Assembly: GCA_944470555.2 (NCBI GenBank)
Contig: OX104130.1
Span: forward strand, 46,905,491 to 46,969,490
From: Heterobilharzia americana
Taxonomy: Eukaryota > Platyhelminthes > Trematoda > Strigeidida > Schistosomatidae
DNA length: 64,000 bases
Reading direction: 5' to 3'
The position numbers were made by a program, and so were the translations under genes. The first letter of the stretch is position 1; each line of letters starts with the position of its first letter. Below are positions 44,650-57,836 of the stretch, piece after piece. The notes beneath the pieces were generated by a model that saw nothing but the letters and a program-made list of their open reading frames with translations, was not told where the DNA came from and did no database searches.

Positions 44650-47600
44650 CTTAATACAGAAAGATTCATCTTGTATTGCGCCGTATAAATGAAACAGTAT
44701 TCAGGAAATAAACTTAAACTACATGCGTGTTAACATGCAGATTTGAGTAATACAGGCCTACTTGATTTTCGAATGTAATTGCTAACTTAGTGATTAAATC
44801 AAACTCGCTCGTGTAACATGTAAGCATGTAATTTTCGATTTATCCAACCAAGGCAGTCAGTTCTCAACAAAGGAAATTATAAAATGTAATGTCTTTATAA
44901 AAATATACACAGCAAATACATAGATTCACATAATGATGGTGTATTCTCTATAGTCCTAATACTTTCCAGTAAAAGAATGATATCAATCACTGCTGCTCTA
45001 CTCATTGTTAACCGAGACTGCAAACATTTTGATGAGATTGCTTGACCAGCTCAGTAGTCAAGCATTTTACCACAGTACACAAAAACAGTTTGTAAACTAA
45101 TAATCTGCATATCCACAATCCCAAAAAGTAACTTATTCAGTGACCATTATCCCCAATATGACTAATTTCATACATAAATTTACAATCATGCCACATTCCC
45201 GGATTGAATAAAATGCATCAGAATAATGCACTGTAGAAATCCTCCCAATATATGTCTATGACGAATGCATTAAAACATCTTCCGATACCCTGATGAGTGT
45301 TTCTCGAAGCGAATGAATTATGCAACTGTTTGAATCATTGAAAGTTCTCCTCATCTGAAAGCAAAGAATTGAACATCTTCTGTCTTCGAAAACGTTACTG
45401 AGTAGAAGACGAAGAAGCCTACACATATCCTTGGTTCACCTAATAAGTATGACCATGTGATTTTAAATAACTCCCAGCCCAATCTCCATGATAAAGGATA
45501 TTCTATGAACAGAATAAACTTTAGACCTAAATTATAATGGAGAAAGGGCACACTAAAGTACAAAAGTAATTTTGTTGTTAGTCCTCCAAAAATACATATA
45601 AGATTATCCCTAACATGAACAATCGCAGGTGAGTTATTCCTTAGATCACATTTTGTCATCACACTTTTAACCTATCGGACTGAACACCTCAAGTTAAAAT
45701 TTTTCCATTGTTAGTGCTAGTCACGTTTTACTTCGACTTGCATAATAGTGAGACTATATTTGAAAGAATTTTATATTCTAAGGACACTTTACTCAGTACT
45801 TCTGCAAAACTTGTAGCTGAGTAAGCTGAGATGGATAGTAGACAGCTTTGATTTAAATGAAAGGTTAGTAGAGGCTAACCACTTTGTTTACGTATCTGCC
45901 ACGTGCCCCTGAATAGGTGTCAAGCTATGGTTCGTTGGCTGACAATAAAACATAATGTCAAAAATAACCACTGATTACTAAACGATTCCACTTTATGTCA
46001 TCAGTGTTATTTATCCTAGTGCTTTAATAGACGGTTAACTTTAAATCTTGGAACCTACAATGTAGTTACGAGTTAGGAATTTGCGCAAAATCGTCACATT
46101 TAACCTCATCTGACAGCTTTAATGCGAAAATGAAGGAAATTAATAAGAGACAATCGGAGTATGTATATATAACTTACCTCGACAGTGAACTCATAATAAC
46201 TCATAATGTAATGAGTAGCTGATTGTTTACTGACGACCGAGGTCTCAAGTATCTTAAGAAATTAAAGTTGATTCAGAACTAAATGAGTGAGCGTAAAAAT
46301 TCACAAGGACCTAAACAAAATCAAAAGTAAAACAATGAACACAAATCCTAAGTATGAATAACGCCAGTATTTCCTGAAAGTTTTCATCTTACTAAATTGT
46401 TTTGGCTACGTTAAAGATATATCCAACCAACCAACCAACAATAAACCTTGTAAAATGAAAACCGTGAGTTATTTCAATTAAGTGACCGATCTTAGACGTG
46501 TTGAGTATATATGTTCGGTTTTATTAGCCATAACTCTATACAGTTATTATAAACCAAAAGCAAGAGAGTACACATGGCATGACTTAAATCGACCACAATG
46601 GCATGGATAATACTGTTTATTGTCCCGAAAAATCTTACTACTAATCATTTATTCACCGATTGCTCTTGCCTTTTGTTTCAATATCCTTCCAACTTTATTT
46701 TCTCCTCCTGCATAGTCATATAATAATAAACTTGAACCAATGAATTTTTGTGAGGACTCCCACGTTTTTGTGCGATAAACTATCAAACTAGTAGTCATCG
46801 CCAATGACATAAGTCTACGATTTGTTATTTTGTGTTTAATTATGGACTGCATAACTAGAAACCTGCCACAGTATAGGTTTAGCATCGAAGTTATGACGTC
46901 AGTCCGACACCAAGTTAAATGTGGGCTAAGGAAAATAAAACACCCACAAACAGAACACTGTACCTCGCTATGATGTACAATCGATACGAGTAGAGACTAT
47001 ATACATGCATAAACGTGGAAAAAACTTCCCAATGGATTTAGAACTAGTGCTGTTTCTTAGAAAAGAAATAAGCACCAACGACAACAAATTTTTAAAATGT
47101 AAAGCCTGATAACAGACTACGTATCCCATCCATCCACGATTTCAAGTGATCTAAACATGAATTAGTGGGTGTGGACTTTGATAGCCGTTTTGCAAGCCAT
47201 ACCATTGCACATACCCTTATAATATGTCGAAATGCATAAGCATATGTCAAGGATATACAAAAAATATTTCGAACACCAACACGTTTTCTTTCGCGACGAT
47301 TTCATCAATGTATTTTGGGTCAGATTGAAAAACAGGAGTAGAATAAAACTCGTTCGGAAACGACTTGCAGAAGTAACCCTTTGCAAGTTTTAGATGCTTT
47401 TTTAAAGACCGATGAAGAATTTCCTGGGCACGAAAATGGAAAAACCAGGGAAGTATGATTCTTCACATTTCCAGACTGAGAGAGTGAGGAGATAAGACTG
47501 CCGAATCCTAAGATAAGGTTATTTTAACCATCACATTCATTAAAATGAGAAGGAAACATGCATGCTCAAAGAATATTTCTATTTAAAAACCAATGGTTGA

Positions 47601-48030
47601 AAGCAGTGCCAAAAAATGACAGAGTAAAGGGAAAAGTCGACAAGGAATTTTTTTACGTTTTTAAAGTTTACTTACATGTGCGAAACTCTGGTGTTTAAGT
47701 TCGTAGTTTCACACAGGTAGGATATGTCAGGTAACTGACAAGAAATGTTGTGCACACAGATAATAATAGTTGTTGCCCTACAAGATGATAAGACTGACCT
47801 GAAACTTTCGAATATGAGGCTTTAGAGTGCATTGAAATAACGGTACTAGTTGGCCGGCTCTTTGAAAAAGCAGCCCGCAAAATGAAAGACACCCGTAAAC
47901 AAAGGAGAATGACAGCCTGAATGCTCAAAGAAAATCTATCTAATAAGAGGGAACCTTGGGAAAATACGCCCAATCCCATGTAACCGGGGAGGATTTCGAA
48001 AGGTAGTAATGCAACGTGCACAACGTAACA
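44650..48030. other. Long AT-rich stretch, nothing recognised
   Basis: 3.4 kb without supported features. Open frames on the - strand at 45662-45351, 46885-46649 and 48021-47695 lack domains and splice context. The missing first TBC1D24-like exon could be here, but no candidate stands out. Confidence 0.5.
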
Positions 48031-48321
48031 AACCTACACCTTAAAAATTCGCAGTGTAGATGTTAATCAGAATGACTAACTGAGCTCGCTTTGAAAACAG
48101 GAAGTGAATTTTTCCACGCTTTTGACATATTTGCTTTTGTTGTGTAATCCACATCAAGAGCTTTTATATAACCCTTGATTTGAAGTACTTAAGTCAGTGT
48201 TTGAAGTTTAATCACTTTTTGAGGCTTAAGGTTGGTCTTTGTGTTGTCACAACTTAAGTCCCCTTGTCGGAATTTTGACCGAGTACTTTAGTTAGTACAC
48301 GACATGAGTGAATAACACGGT

Positions 48322-48970
48322 CAGCGATAAGCATGTTTGCGGTCGTCCCAGCTGTAAATTTCCAGTGGATGAAGGTATGCAGTGTGATGCATGTGGATGT
48401 TGATTCCACAAAGTCTGTACAGGATTAACACCAACCGTGTACAAGCTTTGCAGTAAACCAGCTTCTCCCTGGTCGTGTGATTTCTGCTGCAAGCCATTAC
48501 TAACCCTCATCCAGGAAGCTGTTGAAAATTTACTTGTCAAAAAACAGCTACGTGGAAATGATAGTTGTCATTCTAATGCGGTATCAGACGATGACGCTGC
48601 AAGTGTAATCGTTAATATCTCTGATACAGGGCCTCTCAGTGGACTAATGGATGCTGGTGATCCAGTTGGTGAAATTACACCAGTCCCGAAGCGTACTCGA
48701 CGCAAGAGAAAGCCAAGGGCAAATCGTACACCGACCATAATGCCTGAGGATTCACCGAAAGCCTGCATCTCTGGTAACAGCGTTGACTCTGTAAAAGTGG
48801 TCAACGAATCTACATGGATTTCTCCAAGAAAGCATCCGAAGAGACTGCAAAAGGTTATCACGGAAGATACTAAGTTTATGAAACCCATTGAGAAGGTTTC
48901 AAAGGCCATCAACACACGACTCAAGCATTCCACTCCAGCGCCCAGTTTAATCTTCTGGAATGTGGAGTAG
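48322..48970 (+). pseudogene. CR1-like ORF1 with PHD-type finger
   Basis: The Cys/His pattern CGRPSC…CDAC…FHKVC…WSCDFC is typical of CR1-group ORF1 proteins, which bind element RNA. A TGA sits inside the finger (about 48400). The downstream part is Lys/Arg-rich (TRRKRKPRANR). An ATG at 48304 is followed at once by a stop, so the original start is lost. Confidence 0.7.
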
Positions 48971-49390
48971 TCACTAGACAAAGATGCCTCAATACGTCAC
49001 GGCCATGACCTGCAACTAGTCGAGTCGGCCATCAGACGTATTCTGCCTGAAAATTCTAAAAGGGTACATATCTCCAAAGTAGTTAGGCTAGGCAAGAAAA
49101 TAAACGAAAAGCCTGATGAGAAGAGAATTTTAAAGGTTGTTTTAGACAACAAGGATGAAGTGGATGTGCTCTTGAGTAACGCAACCGAACTACGAAATTC
49201 GGATATCCGCATCCGACCTGACTGGCCCCTCGAGGACCGCATAAAAAGAAGAGAAGCTGTTGCCGAACTTAAGGCTCGACAGGCTAGTGATGAAAATGAT
49301 CTTAAAATAGTGGGTTTTCGGGTTGTGAGGTCTTGGAAGCGAATGCTTCCAAGGCCTATATGGGTTGGTCATGGAACTCTTCCAACACAA

Positions 49391-52164
49391 TGAAAGTTAT
49401 CTACACTAACTTTCGCAGTATTAGAAGCAAAATGACAGACCTCGAGAATCTAATCTGCGAGCTAGGTCCTGACGTAGTAGCCCTTACTGAAACCTGGTTG
49501 ATCAAGGATCTAGATTTTACGCCACTCCTCGCAGGGCATTACTGTGTAATAGACGGATAGGGTTGTGGGTCGCAAAGGTGGCGACACACTACTATACGTT
49601 AGTGATGACGTCCATGTACGATTAGTCACTTCTGAAGCACATGAATGCGGGACCTGTGAAGTGGCCAGTTGCGAGCTGAAGTCAAAGCATAGTTTCTGTA
49701 CTATCGGGGTCATTTACTGTAGTCCATCTTACCTTGCAAATGACTTCGTGCTAACCCATATACGTAACTGGAGATGTAACAGATGCCTAATAGTTGGGGA
49801 TCTGAATGCTCCACACAAAACTGGACGGAGCTAAAAGTCTCACCACCAGGTGGTTCCTTCGAAAATGACTTTTGATGGTCTTAGAATCTGCTTTAGTTCA
49901 AAACGTAACATGTGCAACACGTTACGATTTTGAACACAAACCATCGTTATTAGATTTAGTTTTAACCCATCAATGTGAAAACATTCTGGATCTACGATAC
50001 TTCCCTCCATTAGCTAACAGCGACCATGTAGTACTAACTTTTGGTTTTCGGACTAATGAGTTTGATTGTGACACTGCCTCCCCTAGACCTAATGTATGGC
50101 GTGCGGACATTTCGAGTATAAGGGATTGCTCAATCAGTAAGGATTGGACTGTCGACGAGGACTCATCAATTGAGAATGCATGGAATAGGTTTAGAACTCT
50201 ATTTGAAGAGGTAACGCCGCCATTTATTCCATGTTCGACTCCACGACGATCCTCACATCGCCCTCCGTGGTTTAATAAAGATATTAAGAGACTGTTAAGG
50301 TGGAGGAAACGTTTATGGGACTTGCTTCTCGAAACTAGACCAGAAACATTTAAGACTGAGTACTGTAAAGTCCGTAATCTCTGCAAGACTTTGATTACAC
50401 AGTCTCGAATGTCCTACGAGAAGCAGTTTGTGAGGGATTGCCAAAATTGTCCTAAAAGACTGTTCGCACCCGTCAGAAGGAGGACCAAAAGAAAAGGCGG
50501 AATCCCCTCGCTAGCGACGGGTGAGAAGTCCGATAGTCTGGCGGAATCTAATCTGTCCAAAGCTGAATGTCTCTCTGATTACTTTCGTGAAGTCTTCTCT
50601 GTAGATCATGACGATGAAGTGCTAAATAGTGGTGTCAGCACTGTTCCACGAATAGATACAGTGCTCACAACAAAGGAAAGTCTTACAGTTGATCAATAAC
50701 CTTAAACTTGGAAAATCCCCAGGTCCCGATGCGTCACATCCCAGACGTCTATCCTCGCTAGCGGACATGATTGCTGAGCCAGCCACGGATCTTCTCAACA
50801 TGTCACTAACTCAGACCCGCCTCCCTCGAGACTGGAAAGATGCCATAATCAGCCCAGTCATAGGGAACGGTGGTCACCATTTGGTGTCTAACTATCGCCC
50901 TGTGAGTCCAACTAGCATAGTTGTTACGATTTTAGAAAAAATAATTCGTGACATGGTACTTAATAATGTGAACTCAAGCAATCTTTTGGCAACACAGCAA
51001 CATGGTTTTCATGCTGGGCACTCCTGTCTAACTAGCCTCCTTATCGCAAGAGAGGAACGGGTTACAGCCCATGATTGCAAGCTGCCAATAGATGCCGTGT
51101 TTATAGTCTACAGTAAGGCATTCGACAAAGTGTCGCATGTGAAATTACTGGGAAAACTCTCCTCCTTCGGGTTTGGTACTTCATTGCAAGCTTGGATTAA
51201 GGACTTTTTATACAATAGAAGGCAAAGAGTAAGGGTAAATGGGACACTATCAGGGTGGAAACCTGTGGTGAGTGGAGTTCCTCAAGGAACAATCCTAGGT
51301 CCACTACTTTTCTAGTTTTTTATCAACGAATCGCCAAATATGCTCAACTCTTCGGTACTGTTACTTGCCGATGATGTAAAGATTTGGAGAGCCATACGCA
51401 GTGATACAGATGTATTTCAAGCGGATTTAGATGAACTAGTAGGATAGTCCAAACGTTGGTGCTTGGAAATCAATTCTAACAAAAGTGCAATGATGCACAT
51501 TGGTCATAGCAATTGTTTCCAGTATTCCGTTGATGGTACACCACTACTTCCAGTACTTGAAATGAAAGACTTGGGTGTCATCATTAGTCATGATCTGAAA
51601 ACCTCGGCAAGCTTTAATGCAGCTGCAGCAAAGGGCTACCGCATATTATAGTCCTTCCGCAGAGCTTTCAAATGTTTTGATCAGGACATGTTTAGAATAC
51701 TCTACTCTACTTGCGTTAGACCTCATTTGGAATACTGCATTCAGGCGGCCAGTTTATGCCTAAAAAAGGATGCTGACGAACTTGAGCGTGTTCAAAGGGT
51801 AGGTACTAAGCTTGTGGCAGGCCTTTCGAATCTGTCCTATGAAGAACGACTAGATCAGCTAGATTTATTCCCACTGTCTTACCGTAGAAGACGGGGTGAT
51901 CTCATACTGGCATTTCGTATTCTTAATAATGACTTCGATACTCATATGTTCGATCGTTTCTCCCTTGCTAGGACTGACTATCACCGAGGGCATCACAAGA
52001 AAATTCTAAAACCACGATCGAATCAACTTAGCGTGAATCTCCGTTTCTCCCATCGTGTTGTCAACGTCTGGAACGCCTTACCTCAACGAGTGGTATCAGA
52101 ACCTCCTGTCAACACGTTCAAGAAGAAACTAGATCTTCACAGAGATATTTTTTGCAAGGATTAA
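49391..52164 (+). pseudogene. CR1-like ORF2: endonuclease and reverse transcriptase, broken
   Basis: Open blocks at 49333-49560, 49565-49834, 49872-50699, 50689-51315, 51463-51651 and 51688-52164 give endonuclease motifs (ETWL, SDHVVL) and the full RT order ending in RRRRGDLILAFRIL. The blocks are split by at least five stops or shifts. The palm is LADD. Confidence 0.85.
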
Positions 52165-52735
52165 CACAGACCAACTGGCCTATTATCCTTATAACTGAAA
52201 CTGATTAAGCGATTACACCAAATGAAATCCACGAAAATATAGAATAAGGCTTCGCATCTGGTCTAGTGACTTCGTACTTTAACTATGTTGTACAATCAGC
52301 TAACAGTTTACCAGTAACAACTACGGAAACATTCGGTAAAATCACGGTGTTAAACTTCGTATGATTACTTCACCGTATTCACCAGTTCTGAATGACTTTC
52401 GAGCATAAGCTCCGTTACAAACCAGCGTTTTACAGAGGATCGACTGAGTTCATTGTTTACATTTTGCAAATTAACTGTCAAAAATAGACAACTGATATCG
52501 GTTAAATCTAACTGACGTTCTCACTGCATGGTTTGTTCTCAATATTGCCATAAGCCTGATTTCTCATTATGATTTTCACTCCAAGCAGTATTTGTACCTT
52601 TTAATTTGTGGAAAAAGTTTTCACAGCATGAATAAAATCACCTAACAAAAACAAAAGCTTAACCTTGATTTTCAACTGGTAACCACGCGACCTAAAATGT
52701 CATTCAATATCCAACATCTTTTCCAATATCCAATA
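52165..52735. other. Spacer between CR1-like elements, nothing recognised
   Basis: AT-rich sequence between oppositely oriented CR1-like elements. Confidence 0.45.
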
Positions 52736-53150
52736 TTGATAGTGCGAGCGTGGAAAAATGGTAGTTTTTGATCTCTCACATCTAGTTCCTAGAGCTTCGT
52801 TCGAGTTGTTCGGTTCACTCCTGCAGTGGACGAGGAAATCCCCTCTGCTTTCTTGCTTTTAGCTTAGGTGAGGTGGATGTTTTGTGGGTTAGTAGGTTGC
52901 CATTTGTAGAGTGATTAGGGAGCTACGGGTTGCTGAGAAGTTTAGAGAACTGCCGTGACTCCTGTCTGTGTAGGTACCTGAAAGAGAATAGCAAGGTAGT
53001 GGTAAAGGAATGAAGAGAGAATAAAAAAAGAGGAAAAAAATAATATAGGGAAGAGAAAAGGGAAGGAGAAGAAAAGGAGGGGTGAAAAGAGAAATGAGAA
53101 CGAAAGAAAAGTATTTGGGAATTGCCCGAATGGTCGCGTGGGTTTGGTTC

Positions 53151-56044
53151 CTACAGAAGAATTAGTAGGTAATGTGGGTGTATTAAGGAGAGAGATAGTG
53201 AGTGGTAGTTAGGAGGGAGTTGGGGGTACTGAGGTTGGTGACTACCTGAGTACGTCCGTGGTAGTCCATGCGAGGTGACATAACTGTCTAATCGCCTCTT
53301 GAAAGAGTCGACTGAAGGAGCTATAACGATGTGTCGCGGTAAGGCATTCCATAAAGCACATACTCTTAGGGAGAAAAATTTGGACCTGAGTGTGGTGTTG
53401 GCTCTCTGGTGTGCTATCTTAATGGGGTTTCCTCGTGAAGATCGTTCAGTTGCAGGCAAAATTGATTTGTTTGCATGGTCTGCCTGATGGGCGATCTTGT
53501 ATGCCATAATGAGGTCACCCCTTTTCCTGCGATAACCCAAGGTAAATAGGTTGAGGTGTTTAAGTCTTTCAGGATACGTCTTTCCCCTTAGCCCCACAAC
53601 TGATTTTGTTGCAGTTCTTTGTATTCTTTCAAGGAGATTAGAGTCTCTCTTGAGTGTTGGAGGAGCCACCGTATTGAAGACCTCTAGGTGCGGCCGCACG
53701 TAGGATTTGAAAATGGTGAGGAAGAGTTCGGGAGTGAGGGCGCCAAGCTGTCTACGCAGAAAGTGTAGAATGGCGTTCGCTCTGGTTGTCATACCTTTGT
53801 AGTTGGAGCTGGTGTCCAAGGTGTCGGAGAAGTTGAGCCCCAAATCTTTCTCCATGGACACTCTGGTGATAGCACGGTTGCTCAACATGTACTGGAAGTC
53901 GGTCGTACTTGCCTCATTTTTACTGATGTGCATTACTTTGCACTTTTCCAGGTTGAAGCTCAGGCCATTTTCCGACGACCAGAGCTCGAGTTGCTGCAAG
54001 TCCTTTTGTAGTGCTGCACAGTCGGCTTCTTCGTTTACCACCCTCCAAATTTTTATGTCGTCAGCGAAGAGGAGGATGGGTGAGGATATTTTGTCTGGCA
54101 GATCGTTGACAAACAGGAGGAACAGAAGCGGTCCTAGGATTGCTCCTTGGGATACTCCTGACGTCGAGGGTCTCCACTCCGACCTTATTCTGTTCACTTT
54201 AGTGCAGAACTGCCTCCCTTCCAGGTACTCCTTGAACCAAGAGAGTAGGGGTCCACTTATACCAGCTGACATGATCTTGTGAAGCAGTACTGTGGGTGGG
54301 ACACTGTCAAATGCTTTGGCTAGGTCGAGAAATACAACATGTACAGGTTTTCTATTATCCCAGCTTTGTGTCCAGTCGTCCCAGGCGGTTAGTAAGTTGG
54401 TGGCACATGAGCGACCACTACGAAAGCCGTGCTGAGCAGTGTGGACAGTGTTTTCCTATTGAGGAATTCCCAGATGGTGTCAGCTACCAGGCTTTCCAAC
54501 ACTTTCGACACAATAGGGAGTAGGGCAATCGGCCTGTAGCTGCCAGGGCTTTTTCTGTCTCCTCCCTTGAAGATGGGTGACAAGATGGCGCTCTTCCATT
54601 CTTTAGGGAGTTTGCACGAGTCTATTGAGTGCTCAAAGAGGTTGCGAAGTGGTTTGGTAAGCACCTCGGCGCAGTTTTTCAGAACCACTGGTTTCAGGTT
54701 ATCGCAGCCAGGGGACTTGCCCGGACGTAGCCTAGATAGCTTCTCGAACACCTTTTTCTCTGTAATAGAGACGTGACAGAGGTATTCGTTATTTGCGACC
54801 TGGTCGGTGTCGTGGCGAGTCGGTGTGGATCTTGTGTCAGTGCTGAGTTGGGCTTGGAAGTGTGAGCTCAAAAGCTCGGCAATCTCTAGACTGCTTAGCA
54901 CACTCCCGTCATGGCCTGTGACAAGATTCACTCCCTTACTGGTCGACTTTCTTCTTGACATGAAGCGGTACAGGTTTTTGGGGTTGCTTTGTAACCTCGC
55001 TGCCAAGTTTGTTTGGTAGGAAAATCTGTCGTTACGCACTCTAATGTTACAGAGATTGCGAATCCTTTTGTAGTTCAAGAAGTCAGACTCCCTGCGTGAT
55101 GTACGCCACTTGAACCAAGCCTGCTTCTTGCTCCGGATAAGCCTCTCTGTCCCACGCTTTAACCATGAGGTTCTCATTGATTGTCTGTGTGTTACTTCTG
55201 GTACACTGTGACTGATGGCCCCAGTGATTATTTTCTTCACCTCCAACCAGTGTTCATCTATTGTGAGATGAGTCCAGTCCACTGGCCATGATGCATTCAT
55301 GAGGTAGTCCCTCATGGTCTCATAGTTGGCCTTGCTGTAGCAAGGGAAGGTGTTGGGCGTCTCCAGTTGCAGAGCCTCCCTAGTTATCATGGAGAAGGTG
55401 ATTACAGCGTGGTCACTGAGGCCAAGGGGAGGTTGGATGCAAACATCCTCAATGAGAAGTTCATCGTTCGTCAGAACGTAGTCAAGGCGCGATGCGTTTC
55501 CGTTAGGTCCCCAGCGTGTAGCATCACCCACTTTCTCTGAGAGGCCAGCAGTCTTAATTGCATCCTTCAGCTTCTGATTGAAGGATCTGATGCGTCTCCC
55601 TTCCGTCTCGAAGAGGATGGACGGGGTGTTGAAGTCGCCGGCAATGACTACGGAATCGTAATTTGCAGAGGAAGTCGTTAAGATAGCCTTGATGATCATT
55701 TCCTTATGTGTAGGGGAGCTGGTGGGGGACCGATATATGACTCCGAGCAGGTATTTGGTACTGTGGAGAGTGAAGTAGCACCATAGGACTCTGGGAGCTG
55801 GGTTAAGGCCGTATCGCTAACCATCCTTGCCTTTAAACAGAGTTTACGTAGATAGCCACTCCCCTCCTGCTCTATGTTCCCTGTCCCTGCGGAAGAGTTC
55901 CATGCCAGTAACATGCATCTCTTCGTCGGAGATGTCTGGCGAGAGCCAGGATTCGGTGATGAATATGATGTCGGAGTGCTGATGTGCACGCAGCGTCCTC
56001 ATTTCTGCTACCTTCCCTCTTAGCCCCCTAACGTTGCTGTACAT
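53151..56044 (-). pseudogene. CR1-like ORF2: endonuclease and RT, three or four lesions
   Basis: Starts near ATG 56044 (MYSNVRGLRGKVAEM, FITESWL), with a one-base loss near 55862 in the GGG run and a stop near 55817. It resumes by 55699 (VVIAGDFNTPSI, LDYVLTNDEL, LSDHAVITF), passes through RT fingers (LRPGKSPGCDNLKP, SYRPIALLPIVSKV), shifts near 54430, and ends with LSWFKEYLEGRQF, SGVSQGAILGPLLF, FADD (about 54069-54058) and SLRVCALWNALP at 53151. All catalytic residues appear kept. Confidence 0.88.
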
Positions 56045-56119
56045 ACATATTAGAGTGTGCCTGGTGAGGGGGAGGTCTGGTTGTGTATTTTCGCAGGATG
56101 AGCGCTTATGTGGTTGGGT

Positions 56120-57836
56120 CTACCCTCGCCAGTCCTCATAGGACTGGCATTGTTCCGTTTTTTGTGTTTTGTTATTAACTTGGGTGGGGGCTGTGGCAGT
56201 GGTGGCTTCTTTACTTGATGTATCTAACTCACTGGTCAGCGCCTGTGTGACGACCACTGACTCCAGAGGTCTTGGTGGTTGTCGTCTCTCCTCTTGCCTT
56301 GTGGGTCTAGGCTTACTTTCACATATACGTATTGAGCCACCCATGCGATCCTTCGCATTATACCATGCCTGTAGAACGTCTGTGAGGGAGGCATATGAGT
56401 CGAACTGGACGGCGAGTAGTCTGGGATTGGGTATGGTCTTCAGGTGCGCTGGCCTTGGCAGTCTACTGACGCTGTTGGCCGGTATACTGTTGAGACCAAC
56501 TTTGGTTGAGAGCCATTGCCATTGTTGGACGTCGTGAAAGTACCGATCTTTGACCGAGCGGTCACTTGGCAATTCTGGAATCCCATGTACAACTATAGTG
56601 TTGTTTCTGTTGGGATTTCCAACCGCTGACTTTCTCTCCTCCTCTCTTATTGACCATGGCTTGTCAGGCCTGGCCCGAATTTTACAGGCATTAACAACGT
56701 CCGGTTGTCGCGAGAGAAGGAGTGTGTCTTCAGCCTCTTTGGTAGTATTTAGGGACACACGTAAAGGGGGTGGCTTATCTCGGGGTGCACGGCTTCCTCG
56801 AGAAAGGCGACACAAAGTTGCAGGGAGGGGAGGGAGTCCCAGCATCTGACAGTAGTCGGTCCACATTCGGCTGTCAAACCGTTCCCTCTCGACCAACAAT
56901 GAGTCTGTCGATACATCGACGTTGAACAAAATGATCGAGTTGGTCCTCCTGTGACCTGGGTTCGTTGTGGGTGGCACGCCCGACTTCCCAATGGGTTTGA
57001 GTAATTCCACTGGTTGTTTCTCAGTCACGGGTGTGGGGTGTTTGGAATGGGTTTCGTAGAGGCTTCGGCGGTCGATGTCTTTGGCCATGCGCTTGACGTC
57101 CCCTGGGGCCGGGTAGGAGGTATGGAGACTTGACCTAATATGGTCCCCACGCGAGGTGGCGTGCCCGCAGCTGGAGCTCTAGGTCTGTTTCCAGGTCTCT
57201 CTGTGTTATCTTTGGTGTTAACCCTACTTTATTCGAGGATGCTGGTAGCTTTTGCGTGGCGGAGAGCATCTCCTTCAGGCTTTCTGTGCGGAGTGCGGGC
57301 ATTTTCCTGCACTCTGGACAGATGTACCAGAACCACTTGCATGGTTGTCTCTTCATCAGCTTATAGTATTGTCGGGGGACTTTGGTGTCGCAGTGGCAAT
57401 GCGCCCATCGTTGACATAGGTTGCATGCAAATGCCTCATCGACTACCGAAACAACTTTGGTGCAAACACTGCAGCCATCGGGTGTCGTAATACAGCATTC
57501 CTTGCATGAATAAGGTGCTACGGATTGTGGCGAACTGCTTGTGGCTGCCTTGTTCTGAAGCCTTTTACGTCGTCTTCTATTTTCAGGCATGGTATGATCC
57601 TTGCTCAAGATAGGACTAGTTTGTGACGGGCTAGTGCTACTCTGTGTCACCTGTCTGATGGCGACTGGAATTCTAGAAACATGGGTTGGCCACTTCTTTA
57701 GAAGTTCGGTGTTCTGCCCTACCTCTGTTTGTCTTCTAGTACAGACTAGTGTGTTGTTTCGGGTGTTATTGGCCGTTTTTGTGCACGACCGCGTTATCCG
57801 TGTCAAAGCTTCGTGTCTAGCGTTTTGGGCAGACAT
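56120..57836 (-). pseudogene. CR1-like ORF1 (one frameshift)
   Basis: A true ATG at 57836 opens 233 codons with a PHD-like finger (CKECC, CSVCTKVV, CNLCQRWAHCHC, WYICPEC), ending at TAG 57135-57137. The next frame reads on with GDVKRMAKDID and continues to 56120, so a one-base change near 57145 splits one ORF. The second half has a fold like the RNA-binding region of CR1 ORF1 (PASS/LPRPAHLKTI). It would bind element RNA. Confidence 0.75.

Larger units (their letters stand above)
48040..52165 (+). mobile_element. CR1-like non-LTR retrotransposon, inactive, nearly full length
   Basis: The order is 5' leader, ORF1, ORF2. ORF1 (48322-48970) has a PHD-type finger (C/C…C-x2-C…H-x3-C…C-x2-C, with an internal stop at about 48400). 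ORF2 starts at about 49391 with the endonuclease (MKVIYTNFRSIRSKM, LTETWL, GDLNAP), then RT (LKLGKSPGPDASHP, AFDKVSHVKLL, SGVPQGTILGPLLF, LADD near 51367), then the C-terminal end (FSHRVVNVWNALP) to TAA at 52162-52164. In-frame stops at about 49560, 50698, 51315, 51447 and 51650 make it inactive. Confidence 0.85.

Noticed and set aside
45351..45662. Open frame of 103 codons on the - strand with hydrophobic stretches
   Set aside because: Looks membrane-like only because of T-rich codons; no family resemblance and no support as a TBC1D24 5' exon.
46649..46885. Open frame of 78 codons on the - strand
   Set aside because: No known domain, no conserved neighbour, no convincing splice sites; AT-rich region where such frames arise by chance.
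53803..54282. Open frame of 159 codons on + inside the CR1-like ORF2
   Set aside because: Antisense shadow of the reverse transcriptase.
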